From Clusia tigrina (lineage: Eukaryota; Arthropoda; Insecta; Diptera; Clusiidae), in assembly GCA_920105625.2 (NCBI GenBank), contig CAKKTE020000510.1, positions 186,001 to 250,000 on the forward strand: a stretch of 64,000 bases of DNA, read 5' to 3'. The notes beneath the pieces were generated by a model that was not told the origin of the DNA, made no database searches, and saw only the letters and a program-made list of their open reading frames with translations. This document shows, in pieces, positions 45,161 through 58,100 of this stretch. A program made the position numbers and the translations under genes. Position 1 is the first letter of the stretch. Each line of letters opens with the position of its first letter.

Positions 45161-47512
45161 AGTACTTTATTGTTACAATGTTTCAAGGTTTTATGACGCT
45201 CCAGTAAAAAGTTACAAGCATTTGTATGTTGCAAACTTTGATAGGTGTAGGACGTACCGTATAGAAGTTAGGGCCATTTGAAGTTTTATCCGTGTTTGAT
45301 TTGGGACTCAAGGGTAGCATAGCTTTGAGCGATAGCTTAAATTGACAAGAGGCTCGAGTACTTTATTGTTACAAAGTTTCAAGGTTTTATGACGCTCCAG
45401 TAAAAAGTTACAAGCATTTGTTTGTTGCAAACTTTGATAGGTGTAGGACGTACCGTATAGAAGTTAGGGCCATTTGAAGTTTTATCCGTGTTTGATTTGG
45501 GACTCAAGGGTAGCATAGCTTTGAGCGATAACTTAAATTGACAAGAGGCTCGAGTACTTTATTGTTACAAAATTTCAAGGTTTTATGACGCTCCAGTTAA
45601 AAGTTACAAGCATTTGTATGTTGCAATCTTTGATAGGTGTAGGACGTACCGTATAGAAGTTAGGGCCATTTGAAGTTTTATCCGTGTTTGATTTGGGACT
45701 CAAGGGTAGCATAGCTTTGAGCGATAGCTTAAATTGACAAGAGGCTCGAGTACTTTATTGTTACAAAATTTCAAGGTTTTATGACGCTCCAGTTAAAAGT
45801 TACAAGCATTTGTATGTTGCAAACTTTGATAGGTGTAGGACGTACCGTATAGAAGTTAGGGCCATTTGAAGTTTTATCCGTGTTTGATTTGGGACTCAAG
45901 GGTAGCATAGCTTTGAGCGATAGCTTAAATTGACAAGAGGCTCGAGTACTTTATTGTTACAAAATTTCAAGGTTTTATGACGCTCCAGTTAAAAGTTACA
46001 AGCATTTGTATGTTGCAAACTTTGATAGGTGTAGGACGTACCGTATAGAAGTTAGGGCCATTTGAAGTTTTATCCGTGTTTGATTTGGGACTCAAGGGTA
46101 GCATAGCTTTGAGCGATAGCTTAAATTCCCAAGAGGCTCGAGTACTTTATTGTTACAAAATTTCAAGGTTTTATGACGCTCCAGTTAAAAGTTACAAGCA
46201 TTTGTATGTTGCAAACTTTGATAGGTGTAGGACGTACCGTATAGAAGTTAGGGCCATTTGAAGTTTTATCCGTGTTTGATTTGGGACTCAAGGGTAGCAT
46301 AGCTTTGAGCGATAGCTTAAATTGACAAGAGGCTCGAGTACTTTATTGTTACAAAGTTTCAAGGTTTTATGACGCTCCAGTAAAAAGTTACAAGCATTTG
46401 TATGTTGCAAACTTTGATAGGTGTAGGACGTACCGTATAGAAGTTAGGGCCATTTGAAGTTTTATCCGTGTTTGATTTGGGACTCAAGGGTAGCATAGCT
46501 TTGAGCGATAGCTTAAATTGACAAGAGGCTCGAGTACTTTATTGTTACAAAGTTTCAAGGTTTTATGACGCTCCAGTAAAAAGTTACAAGCATTTGTATG
46601 TTGCAAACTTTGATAGGTGTAGGACGTACCGTATAGAAGTTAGGGCCATTTGAAGTTTTATCCGTGTTTGATTTGGAACTCAAGGGTAGCATAGCTTTGA
46701 GCGATAGCTTAAATTGACAAGAGGCTCGAGTACTTTATTGTTACAAAATTTCAAGGTTTTATGACGCTCCAGTTAAAAGTTACAAGCATTTGTATGTTGC
46801 AATCTTTGATAGGTGTAGGACGTACCGTATAGAAGTTAGGGCCATTTGAAGTTTTATCCGTGTTTGATTTGGGACTCAAGGGTAGCATAGCTTTGAGCGA
46901 TAGCTTAAATTGACAAGAGGCTCGAGTACTTTATTGTTACAAAATTTCAAGGTTTTATGACGCTCCAGTTAAAAGTTACAAGCATTTGTATGTTGCAAAC
47001 TTTGATAGGTGTAGGACGTACCGTATAGAAGTTAGGGCCATTTGAAGTTTTATCCGTGTTTGATTTGGGACTCAAGGGTAGCATAGCTTTGAGCGATAGC
47101 TTAAATTGACAAGAGGCTCGAGTACTTTATTGTTACAAAATTTCAAGGTTTTATGACGCTCCAGTTAAAAGTTACAAGCATTTGTATGTTGCAAACTTTG
47201 ATAGGTGTAGGACGTACCGTATAGAAGTTAGGGCCATTTGAAGTTTTATCCGTGTTTGATTTGGGACTCAAGGGTAGCATAGCTTTGAGCGATAGCTTAA
47301 ATTGACAAGAGGCTCGAGTACTTTATTGTTACAAAATTTCAAGGTTTTATGACGCTCCAGTTAAAAGTTACAAGCATTTGTATGTTGCAAACTTTGATAG
47401 GTGTAGGACGTACCGTATAGAAGTTAGGGCCATTTGAAGTTTTATCCGTGTTTGATTTGGGACTCAAGGGTAGCATAGCTTTGAGCGATAGCTTAAATTG
47501 ACAAGAGGCTCG
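45161..47512. repeat. HOR-6, 1176-bp tandem pair
   Basis: The order G, G, caatcttt-marked A, A, A, A at 45161-46336 repeats at 46337-47512. The caatctttg change sits at 45624 and 46800, exactly 1176 bp apart. Private bases distinguish the copies (acaatgtttc at 45177, tgtttgttgc at about 45420). Confidence 0.85.
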
Positions 47513-50500
47513 AGTACTTTATTGTTACAAAGTTTCAAGATTTTATGACGCTCCAGTTAAAAGTTACAAGCATTTGTATGTTGCAAACTTTGATAGGTGT
47601 AGGACGTACCGTATAGAAGTTAGGGCCATTTGAAGTTTTATCCGTGTTTGATTTGGGACTCAAGGGTAGCATAGCTTTGAGCGATAGCTTAAATTGACAA
47701 GAAGCTCGAGTACTTTATTGTTACAAAATTTCAAGGTTTTATGACGCTCCAGTTAAAAGTTACAAGCATTTGTATGTTGCAAACTTTGATAGGTGTAGGA
47801 AATACCGTATAGAAGTTAGGGCCAATTGAAGTTTTATCAGTGTTTGATTTGGGACTCAAGGGTAGCATAGCTTTGATCGATAGCTTAAATTGACAAGAGG
47901 CTCGAGTACTTTATTGTTACAAAATTTCAAGGTTTTATGACGCTCCAGTTAAAAGTTACAAGCATTTGTATGTTGCTAACTTTGATAGGTATAGGACGTA
48001 CCGTACAGAAGTTAGGGCCATTTGAAGTTTTATCCGTGTTTGATTTGGGACTCAAGGGTAGCATAGCTTTGAGCGATAGCTTAAATTGACAAGAAGCTCG
48101 AGTACTTTATTGTTACAAAATTTCAAGGTTTTATGACGCTCCAGTTAAAAGTTACAAGCATTTGTATGTTGCAAACTTTGATAGGTGTAGGAAATACCGT
48201 ATAGAAGTTAGGGCCAATTGAAGTTTTATCAGTGTTTGATTTGGGACTCAAGGGTAGCATAGCTTTGATCGATAGCTTAAATTGACAAGAGGCTCGAGTA
48301 CTTTATTGTTACAAAATTTCAAGGTTTTATGACGCTCCAGTTAAAAGTTACAAGCATTTGTATGTTGCAAACTTTGATAGATGTAGAACGTACCGTATAG
48401 AAGTTAGGGCCATTTGAAGTTTTATCCGTGTTTGATTTGGGACTCAAGGGTAGCATAGCTTTGAGCGATAGCTTAAATTGACAAGAGGCTCGCGTACTTT
48501 ATTGTTACAAAATTTCAAGGTTTTATGACGCTCCAGTTAAAAGCTACAAGCATTTGTATGTTGCAAACTTTGATAGGTGTAGGACGTACCGTATAGAAGT
48601 TAGGGCCATTTGAAGTTTTATCCGTGTTTGATTTGGGACTCAAGGGTAGCATAGCTTTGAGCGATAGCTTAAATTGACAAGAGGCTCGAGTACTTTATTG
48701 TTACAAAATTTCAAGGTTTTATGACGCTCCAGTTAAAAGTTACAAGCATTTGTATGTTGCAAACTTTGATAGGTGTAGGACGTACCGTATAGAAGTTAGG
48801 GCCATTTGAAGTTTTATCCGTGTTTGATTTGGGACTCAAGGGTAGCATAGCTTTGAGCGATAGCTTAAATTGACAAGAGGCTCGAGTACTTTATTGTTAC
48901 AAAGTTTCAAGGTTTTATGACGCTCCAGTAAAAAGTTACAAGCATTTGTATGTTGCAAACTTTGATAGGTGTAGGACGTACCGTATAGAAGTTAGGGCCA
49001 TTTGAAGTTTTATCCGTGTTTGATTTGGGACTCAAGGGTAGCATAGCTTTGAGCGATAGCTTAAATTGACAAGAGGCTCGAGTACTTTATTGTTACAAAA
49101 TTTCAAGGTTTTATGACGCTCCAGTTAAAAGTTACAAGCATTTGTATGTTGCAAACTTTGATAGGTGTAGGACGTACCGTATAGAAGTTAGGGCCATTTG
49201 AAGTTTTATCCGTGTTTGATTTGAGACTCAAGGGTAGCATAGCTTTGAGCGATAGCTTAAATTGACAAGAGGCTCGAGTACTTTATTGTTACAAAATTTC
49301 AAGGTTTTATGACGCTCCAGTTAAAAGTTACAAGCATTTGTATGTTGCAATCTTTGATAGGTGTAGGACGTACCGTATAGAAGTTAGGGCCATTTGAAGT
49401 TTTATCCGTGTTTGATTTGGGACTCAAGGGTAGCATAGCTTTGAGCGATAGCTTAAATTGACAAGAGGCTCGAGTACTTTATTGTTACAAAATTTCAAGG
49501 TTTTATGACGCTCCAGTTAAAAGTTACAAGCATTTGTATGTTGCAAACTTTGATAGGTGTAGGACGTACCGTATAGAAGTTAGGGCCATTTGAAGTTTTA
49601 TCCGTGTTTGATTTGGGACTCAAGGGTAGCATAGCTTTGAGCGATAGCTTAAATTGACAAGAGGCTCGAGTACTTTATTGTTACAAAATTTCAAGGTTTT
49701 ATGACGCTCCAGTTAAAAGTTACAAGCATTTGTATGTTGCAAACTTTGATAGGTGTAGGACGTACCGTATAGAAGTTAGGGCCATTTGAAGTTTTATCCG
49801 TGTTTGATTTGGGACTCAAGGGTAGCATAGCTTTGAGCGATAGCTTAAATTGACAAGAGGCTCGAGTACTTTATTGTTACAAAATTTCAAGGTTTTATGA
49901 CGCTCCAGTTAAAAGCTACAAGCATTTGTATGTTGCAAACTTTGATAGGTGTAGGACGTACCGTATAGAAGTTAGGGCCATTTGAAGTTTTATCCGTGTT
50001 TGATTTGGGACTCAAGGGTAGCATAGCTTTGAGCGATAGCTTAAATTGACAAGAGGCTCGAGTACTTTATTGTTACAAAATTTCAAGGTTTTATGACGCT
50101 CCAGTTAAAAGTTACAAGCATTTGTATGTTGCAAACTTTGATAGGTGTAGGACGTACCGTATAGAAGTTAGGGCCATTTGAAGTTTTATCCGTGTTTGAT
50201 TTGGGACTCAAAGGTAGCATAGCTTTGAGCGATAGCTTAAATTGACAAGAGGCTCGAGTACTTTATTGTTACAAAGTTTCAAGGTTTTATGACGCTCCAG
50301 TAAAAAGTTACAAGCATTTGTATGTTGCAAACTTTGATAGGTGTAGGACGTACCGTATAGAAGTTAGGGCCATTTGAAGTTTTATCCGTGTTTGATTTGG
50401 GACTCAAGGGTAGCATAGCTTTGAGCGATAGCTTAAATTGACAAGAGGCTCGAGTACTTTATTGTTACAAAATTTCAAGGTTTTATGACGCTCCAGTTAA

Positions 50501-51628
50501 AAGTTACAAGCATTTGTATGTTGCAAACTTTGATAGGTGTAGGACGTACCGTATAGAAGTTAGGGCCATTTGAAGTTTTATCCGTGTTTGATTTGGGACT
50601 CAAGGGTAGCATAGCTTTGAGCGATAGCTTAAATTGACAAGAGGCTCGAGTACTTTATTGTTACAAAATTTCAAGGTTTTATGACGCTCCAGTTAAAAGT
50701 TACAAGCATTTGTATGTTGCAATCTTTGATAGGTGTAGGACGTACCGTATAGAAGTTAGGGCCATTTGAAGTTTTATCCGTGTTTGATTTGGGACTCAAG
50801 GGTAGCATAGCTTTGAGCGATAGCTTAAATTGACAAGAGGCTCGAGTACTTTATTGTTACAAAATTTCAAGGTTTTATGACGCTCCAGTTAAAAGTTACA
50901 AGCATTTGTATGTTGCAAACTTTGATAGGTGTAGGACGTACCGTATAGAAGTTAGGGCCATTTGAAGTTTTATCCGTGTTTGATTTGGGACTCAAGGGTA
51001 GCATAGCTTTGAGAGATAGCTTAAATTGACAAGAGGCTCGAGTACTTTATTGTTACAAAATTTCAAGGTTTTATGACGCTCCAGTTAAAAGTTACAAGCA
51101 TTTGTATGTTGCAAACTTTGATAGGTGTAGGACGTACCGTATAGAAGTTAGGGCCATTTGAAGTTTTATCCGTGTTTGATTTGGGACTCAAGGGTAGCAT
51201 AGCTTTGAGCGATAGCTTAAATTGACAAGAGGCTCGAGTACTTTATTGTTACAAAATTTCAAGGTTTTATGACGCTCCAGTTAAAAGTTACAAGCATTTG
51301 TATGTTGCAAACTTTGATAGGTGTAGGACGTACCGTATAGAAGTTAGGGCCATTTGAAGTTTTATCCGTGTTTGATTTGGGACTCAAGGGTAGCATAGCT
51401 TTGAGCGATAGCTTAAATTGACAAGAGGCTCGAGTACTTTATTGTTACAAAGTTTCAAGGTTTTATGACGCTCCAGTTAAAAGTTACAAGCATTTGTATG
51501 TTGCAAACTTTGATAGGTGTAGGACGTACCGTATAGAAGTTAGGGCCATTTGAAGTTTTATCCGTGTTTGATTTGGGACTCAATGGTAGCATAGCTTTGA
51601 GCGATAGCTTAAATTGACAAGAGGCTCG
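47513..51628. repeat. Early members of the 11-monomer family
   Basis: Markers of the later 11-mer appear here in related but longer order: gatcgatag (47875, 48267), cgtacagaag (about 48003), gtagaacg (about 48386), aaagctac (about 48541 and 49912) and caatctttg (49348, 50720). The spacings to the later copies are whole monomers (20 and 18 monomers from the gatcga markers to 51795), as unequal exchange in register predicts. Confidence 0.78.
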
Positions 51629-53774
51629 AGTACTTTATTGTTACAAAATTTCAAGGTTTTATGACGCTCCAGTTAAAAGTTACAAGCATTTGTATGTTGC
51701 AAACTTTGATAGGTGTAGGAAATACCGTATAGAAGTTAGGGCCAATTGAAGTTTTATCAGTGTTTGATTTGGGACTCAAGGGTAGCATAGCTTTGATCGA
51801 TACCTTAAATTGACAAGAGGCTCGAGTACTTTATTGTTACAAAATTTCAAGGTTTTATGACGCTCCAGTTAAAAGTTACAAGCATTTGTATGTTGCAACC
51901 TTTGATAGGTGTAGGACGTACCGTACAGAAGTTAGGGCCATTTGAAGTTTTATCCGTGTTTGATTTGGGACTCAAGGGTAGCATAGCTTTGAGCGATAGC
52001 TTAAATTGACAAGAGGCTCGAGTACTTTATTGTTACAAAATTTCAAGGTTTTATGACGCTCCAGTTAAAAGTTACAAGCATTTGTATGTTGCAAACTTTG
52101 ATAGGTGTAGAACGTACCGTATAGAAGTTAGGGCCATTTGAAGTTTTATCCGTGTTTGATTTGGGACTCAAGGGTAGCATAGCTTTGAGCGATAGCTTAA
52201 ATTGACAAGAGGCTCGAGTACTTTATTGTTACAAAATTTCAAGGTTTTATGACGCTCCAGTTAAAAGCTACAAGCATTTGTATGTTGCAAACTTTGATAG
52301 GTGTAGGACGTACCGTAGAGAAGTTAGGGCCATTTGAAGTTTTATCCGTGTTTGATTTGGGACTCAAGGGTAGCATAGCTTTGAGCGATAGCTTAAATTG
52401 ACAAGAGGCTCGAGTACTTTATTGTTACAAAATTTCAAGGTTTTATGACGCTCCAGTTAAAAGTTACAAGCATTTGTATGTTGCAAACTTTGATGGGTGT
52501 AGGACGTACCGTATAGAAGTTAGGGCCATTTGAAGTTTTATCCGTGTTTGATTTGGGACTCAAGGGTAGCATAGCTTTTAGCGATAGCTTAAATTGACAA
52601 GAGGCTCGAGTACTTTATTGTTACAAAGTTTCAAGGTTTTATGACGCTCCAGTAAAAAGTTACAAGCATTTGTATGTTGCAAACTTTGATAGGTGTAGGA
52701 CGTACCGTATAGAAGTTAGGGCCATTTGAAGTTTTATCCGTGTTTGATTTGGGACTCAAGGGTAGCATAGCTTTGAGCGATAGCTTAAATTGACAAGAGG
52801 CTCGAGTACTTTATTGTTACAAAATTTCAAGGTTTTATGACGCTCCAGTTAAAAGTTACAAGCATTTGTATGTTGCAAACTTTGATAGGTGTAGGACGTA
52901 CCGTATAGAAGTTAGGGCCATTTGAAGTTTTATCCGTGTTTGATTTGGGACTCAAGGGTAGCATAGCTTTGAGCGATAGCTTAAATTGACAAGAGGCTCG
53001 AGTACTTTATTGTTACAAAATTTCAAGGTTTTATGACGCTCCAGTTAAAAGTTACAAGCATTTGTATGTTGCAATCTTTGATAGGTGTAGGATGTACCGT
53101 ATAGAAGTTAGGGCCATTTGAAGTTTTATCCGTGTTTGATTTGGGACTCAAGGGTAGCATAGCTTTGAGCGATAGCTTAAATTGACAAGAGGCTCGAGTA
53201 CTTTATTGTTACAAAATTTCAAGGTTTTATGACGCTCCAGTTAAAAGTTACAAGCATTTGTATGTTGCAAACTTTGATAGGTGTAGGACGTACCGTATAG
53301 AAGTTAGGGCCATTTGAAGTTTTATCCGTGTTTGATTTGGGACTCAAGGGTAGCATAGCTTTGAGCGATAGCTTAAATTGACAAGAGGCTCGAGTACTTT
53401 ATTGTTACAAAATTTCAAGGTTTTATGACGCTCCAGTTAAAAGTTACAAGCATTTGTATGTTGCAAACTTTGATAGGTGTAGGACGTACCGTATAGAAGT
53501 TAGGGCCATTTGAAGTTTTATCCGTGTTTGATTTGGGACTCAAGGGTAGCATAGCTTTGAGCGATAGCTTAAATTGACAAGAGGCTCGAGTACTTTAGTT
53601 TCAAGGTTTTATGACGCTCCAGTTAAAAGTTACAAGCATTTGTATGTTGCAAACTTTGATAGGTGTAGGACGTACCGTATAGAAGTTAGGGCCATTTGAA
53701 GTTTTATCCGTGTTTGATTTGGGACTCAAGGGTAGCATAGCTTTGAGCGATAGCTTAAATTGACAAGAGGCTCG
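51629..53774. repeat. HOR-11 unit, 2146 bp, copy 1
   Basis: Eleven monomers, ten of 196 bp and the last 186 bp. Marker order: type B with gatcgatacc, cgtacagaag, gtagaacg, aaagctac, gatgggtgtagg, type G, A, caatctttg with gtaggatg, A, A, and a final monomer with a 10-bp deletion. The first markers recur 2146 bp later at 53941. Confidence 0.87.
53589..53774. repeat. 186-bp monomer (10-bp deletion), copy 1
   Basis: The sequence reads agtactttagtttcaagg, missing ttgttacaaa. The base after the gap matches a parent with acaaagtttc and gttaaaag, the same hybrid seen at 47513, 51433 and 58282, which is position 11 of HOR-11. Confidence 0.92.
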
Positions 53775-54950
53775 AGTACTTTATTGTTACAAAATTTCAA
53801 GGTTTTATGACGCTCCAGTTAAAAGTTACAAGCATTTGTATGTTGCAAACTTTGATAGGTGTAGGAAATACCGTATAGAAGATAGGGCCAATTGAAGTTT
53901 TATCAGTGTTTGATTTGGGACTCAAGGGTAGCATAGCTTTGATCGATAGCTTAAATTGACAAGAGGCTCGAGTACTTTATTGTTACAAAATTTCAAGGTT
54001 TTATGACGCTCCAGTTAAAAGTTACAAGCATTTGTATGTTGCAAACTTTGATAGGTGTAGGACGTACCGTACAGAAGTTAGGGCCATTTGAAGTTTTATC
54101 CGTGTTTGATTTGGGACTCAAGGGTAGCATAGCTTTGAGCGATAGCTTAAATTGACAAGAGGCTCGAGTACTTTATTGTTATAAAATTTCAAGGTTTTAT
54201 GACGCTCCAGTTAAAAGTTACAAGCATTTGTATGTTGCAAACTTTGATAGGTGTAGAACGTACCGTATAGAAGTTAGGGCCGTTTGAAGTTTTATCCGTG
54301 TTTGATTTGGGACTCAAGGGTAGCATAGCTTTGAGCGATAGCTTAAATTGACAAGAGGCTCGAGTATTTTATTGTTACAAAATTTCAAGGTTTTATGACG
54401 CTCCAGTTAAAAGCTACAAGCATTTGTATGTTGCAAACTTTGATAGGTGTAGGACGTACCGTATAGAAGTTAGGGCCATTTGAAGTTTTATCCGTGTTTG
54501 ATTTGGGACTCAAGGGTAGCATAGCTTTGAGCGATAGCTTAAATTAACAAGAGGCTCGAGTACTTTATTGTTACAAAATTTCAAGGTTTTATGACGCTCC
54601 AGTTAAAAGTTACAAGCATTTGTATGTTGCAAACTTTGATAGGTGTAGGACGTACCGTGTAGAAGTTAGGGCCATTTGAAGCTTTATGCGTGTTTGATTT
54701 GGGACTCAAGGGTAGCATAGCTTTGAGCGATAGCTTAAATTGACAAGAGGCTCGAGTACTTTATTGTTACAAAGTTTCAAGGTTTTATGACGCTCCAGTA
54801 AAAAGTTACAAGCATTTGTATGTTGCAAACTTTGATAGGTGTAGGACGTACCGTATAGAAGTTAGGGCCATTTGAAGTTTTATCCGTGTTTGATTTGGGA
54901 CTCAAGGGTAGCATAGCTTTGAGCGATAGCTTAAATTGACAAGAGGCTCG
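53775..54950. repeat. Regular tract, six 196-bp monomers (partial HOR-11)
   Basis: Repeats the opening of HOR-11: B with gatcgatag and gaagatagggcc, cgtacagaag, gtagaacg with gggccgtttg, aaagctac with taaattaaca, and a monomer with cgtgtag and gctttatgcg. A G monomer follows. Confidence 0.87.
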
Positions 54951-55145
54951 AGTACTTTATTTTACAAAATTTCAAGGTTTTATGACGCTCCAGTTAAAAG
55001 TTACAAGCATTTGTATGTTGCAAACTTTGATAGGTGTAGGACGTACCGTATAGAAGTTAGGGCCATTTGAAGTTTTATCCGTGTTTGATTTGGGACTCAA
55101 GGGTAGCATAGCTTTGAGCGATAGCTTAAATTGACAAGAGGCTCG
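54951..55145. repeat. 195-bp monomer (loss of g in ttattgttac)
   Basis: The sequence reads agtactttattttacaaaat. This 1-bp loss is absent from the matching copy at 62780, which makes it younger than the 7.83-kb duplication. Confidence 0.92.
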
Positions 55146-58100
55146 AGTACTTTATTGTTACAAAATTTCAAGGTTTTATGACGCTCCAGTTAAAAGTTAC
55201 AAGCATTTGTATGTTGCAAACTTTGATAGATGTAGGACGTACCGTATAGAAGTTAGGGCCATTTGAAGTTTTATCCGTGTTTGATTTGGGACTCAAGGGT
55301 AGCATAGCTTTGAGCGTTAGCTTAAATTGACAAGAGGCTCGAGTACTTTATTGTTACAAAATTTTAAGGTTTTATGATGCTCCAGTTCAAAGTTACAAGC
55401 ATTTGTATGTTGCAAACTTTGATAGGTGTAGGAAATACCGAATAGAAGTTAGGGCCAATTGAAGTATTATCAGTGTTTGATTTGGGACTCAAGGGTAGCA
55501 TAGCTTTGAGCGATAGCTTAAATTGACAAGAGGCTCGAGTACTTTATTGTTACAAAATTTCAAGGTTTTATGACGCTCCAGTTAAAAGTTACAAGCATTT
55601 GTATGTTGCAAACTTTGATAGGTGTAGGAAATACCGTATAGAAGTTAGGGCCAATTGAAGTTTCATCAGTGTTTGATTTGGGACTCAAGGGTAGCATAGC
55701 TTTTAGCGATAGCTTAAATTGACAAGAGGCTCGAGTACTTTATTGTTACAAAATTTCAAGGTTTTATGACGCTCCAGTTAAAAGTTACAAGCATTTGTAT
55801 GTTGCAAACTTTGATAGGTGTAGGAAATACCGTATAGAAGTTAGGGCCAATTGAAGTTTTATCAGTGTTTGATTTGGGACTCAAGGGTAGCATAGCTTTG
55901 AGCGATAGCTTAAATTGACAAGAGGCTCGAGTACTTTATTGTTACAAAGTTTCAAGGTTTTATGACGCTCCAGTAAAAAGTTACAAGCATTTGTATGTTG
56001 CAAACTTTGATAGGTGTAGGACGTACCGTAGAGAAGTTAGGGCCATTTGAAGTTTTACTCGTGTTTGATTTGGGACTCAAGGGTAGCATAGCTTTGAGCG
56101 ATAGCTCAAATTGACAAGAGGCTCGAGTACTTTATTGTTACAAAATTTCAAGGTTTTATGACGCTCCAGTTAAAAGTTACAAGCATTTGTATGTTGCAAA
56201 CTTTGATAGGTGTAGGACGTACCGTATATAAGTTAGGGCCATTTGAAGTTTTATCCGTGTTTGATTTCGGACTCAAGGGTAGCATAGCTTTGAGCGATAG
56301 CTTAAATTGACAAGAGGCTCGAGTACTTTATTGTTACAAAATTTCAAGGTTTTATGACGCTCCAGTTAAAAGTTACAAGCATTTGTATGTTGCAAACTTT
56401 GATAGGTGTAGGAAATACCGTATAGAAGTTAGGGCCAATTGAAGTTTTATCAGTGTTTGATTTGGGACTCAAGGGTAGCATAGCTTTGAGCGATAGCTTA
56501 AATTGACAAGAGGCTCGAGTACTTTATTGTTACAAAATTTCAAGGTTTTATGACGCTCCAGTTAAAAGTTACAAGCATTTGTATGTTGCAAACTTTGATA
56601 GGTGTAGGACGTACCGTATAGAAGTTAGGGCCATTTGAAGTTTTATCCGTGTTTGATTTGGGACTCAAGGGTAGCATAGCTTTGAGCGATAGCTTAAATT
56701 GACAAGAGGCTCGAGTACTTTATTGTTACAAAATTTCAAGGTTTTATGACGCTCCACTTAAAAGTTACAACCATTTGTATGTTGCAAACTTTGATAGGTG
56801 TAGGACGTACCGTATAGAAGTTAGGGCCATTTGAAGTTTTATCCGTGTTTGATTTGGGACTCAAGGGTAGCATAGCTTTGAGCGATAGCTTAAATTGACA
56901 AGAGGCTCGAGTACTTTATTGTTACACAGTTTCAAGGTTTTATGACGCTCCAGTAAAAAGTTACAAGCATTTGTATGTTGCAAACTTTGATAGGTGTAGG
57001 ACGTACCGTAGAGAAGTTAGGGCCATTTGAAGTTTTATTCGTGTTTGATTTGGGACTCATGGGTAGCATAGCTTTGAGCGATAGCTTAAATTGACAAGAG
57101 GCTCGAGTACTTTATTGTTACAAAATTTCTAGGTTTTATGACTCTCCAGTTAAAAGTTACAAGCATTTGTATGTTGCAAACTTTGATAGGTGTAGGACGT
57201 ACCGTATATAAGTTAGGGCCATTTGAAGTTTTATCCGTGTTTGATTTGGGACTCAAGGGTAGCATAGCTTTGAGCGATAGCTTAAATTGACAAGAGGCTC
57301 GAGTACTTTATTGTTACAAAATTTCAAGGTTCTATGACGCTCCAGTTAAAAGTTACAAGCATTTGTATGTTGCAAACTTTGATAGGTGTAGGAAATACCG
57401 TATAGAAGTTAGGGCCAATTGAAGTTTTATCAGTGTTTGATTTGGGACTCAAGGGTAGCATAGCTTTGAGCGATAGCTTAAATTGACAAGAGGCTCGAGT
57501 ACTTTATTGTTACAAAATTTCAAGGTTTTATGACGCTCCAGTTAAAAGTTACAAGCATTTGTATGTTGCAAACTTTGATAGGTGTAGGACGTACCGTATA
57601 GAAGTTAGGGCCATTTGAAGTTTTATCCGTGTTTGATTTGGGACTCAAGGGTAGCATAGCTTTGAGCGATAACTTAAATGGACAAGAGGCTCGAGCACTT
57701 TATTGTTACAAAATTTCAAGGTTTTTTGACGCTCCAGTAAAAAGTTACAAGCATTTGTATGTTGTAAACTTTGATAGGTGTAGGACGTACCGTATAGAAG
57801 TTAGGGCCAATTGAAGTTTTATCAGTGTTTGATTTGGGACTCAAGGGTAGCATAGCTTTGAGCGATAGCTTAAATTGACAAGAGGCTCGAGTACTTTATT
57901 GTTACAAAGTTTCAAGGTTTTATGACGCTCCAGTAAAAAGTTACAAGCATTTGTATGTTGCAAACTTTGATAGGTGTAGGAAATACCGTATAGAAGTTAG
58001 GGCCAATTGAAGTTTTATCAGTGTTTGATTTGGGACTCAAGGGTAGCATAGCTTTGAGCGATAGCTTAAATTGACAAGAGGCTCGAGTACTTTATTGTTA

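Larger units (their letters stand above)
43593..53588. repeat. Regular tract, 51 consecutive 196-bp monomers
   Basis: The longest indel-free run in the window (9996 bp). It opens with a D monomer. A 6-monomer duplication lies at 45161-47500 and the 11-monomer family begins near 47513. One monomer junction (48493) reads cgcgtac, losing the XhoI site. Confidence 0.9.
51590..56170. repeat. Right-end segmental duplication, copy 1
   Basis: Recurs at 59420-64000 at offset 7829, changing to 7830 right of a 1-bp deletion at 54951-55145. Paired markers: gatcgatacc (51795 and 59624), gatggg (52492 and 60321), caatctttg (53072 and 60901), tactttagtt (53591 and 61420), tttcatcag (55661 and 63491) and agttttactc (56051 and 63881). 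I noticed only about ten base differences in 4.4 kb. Confidence 0.88.
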
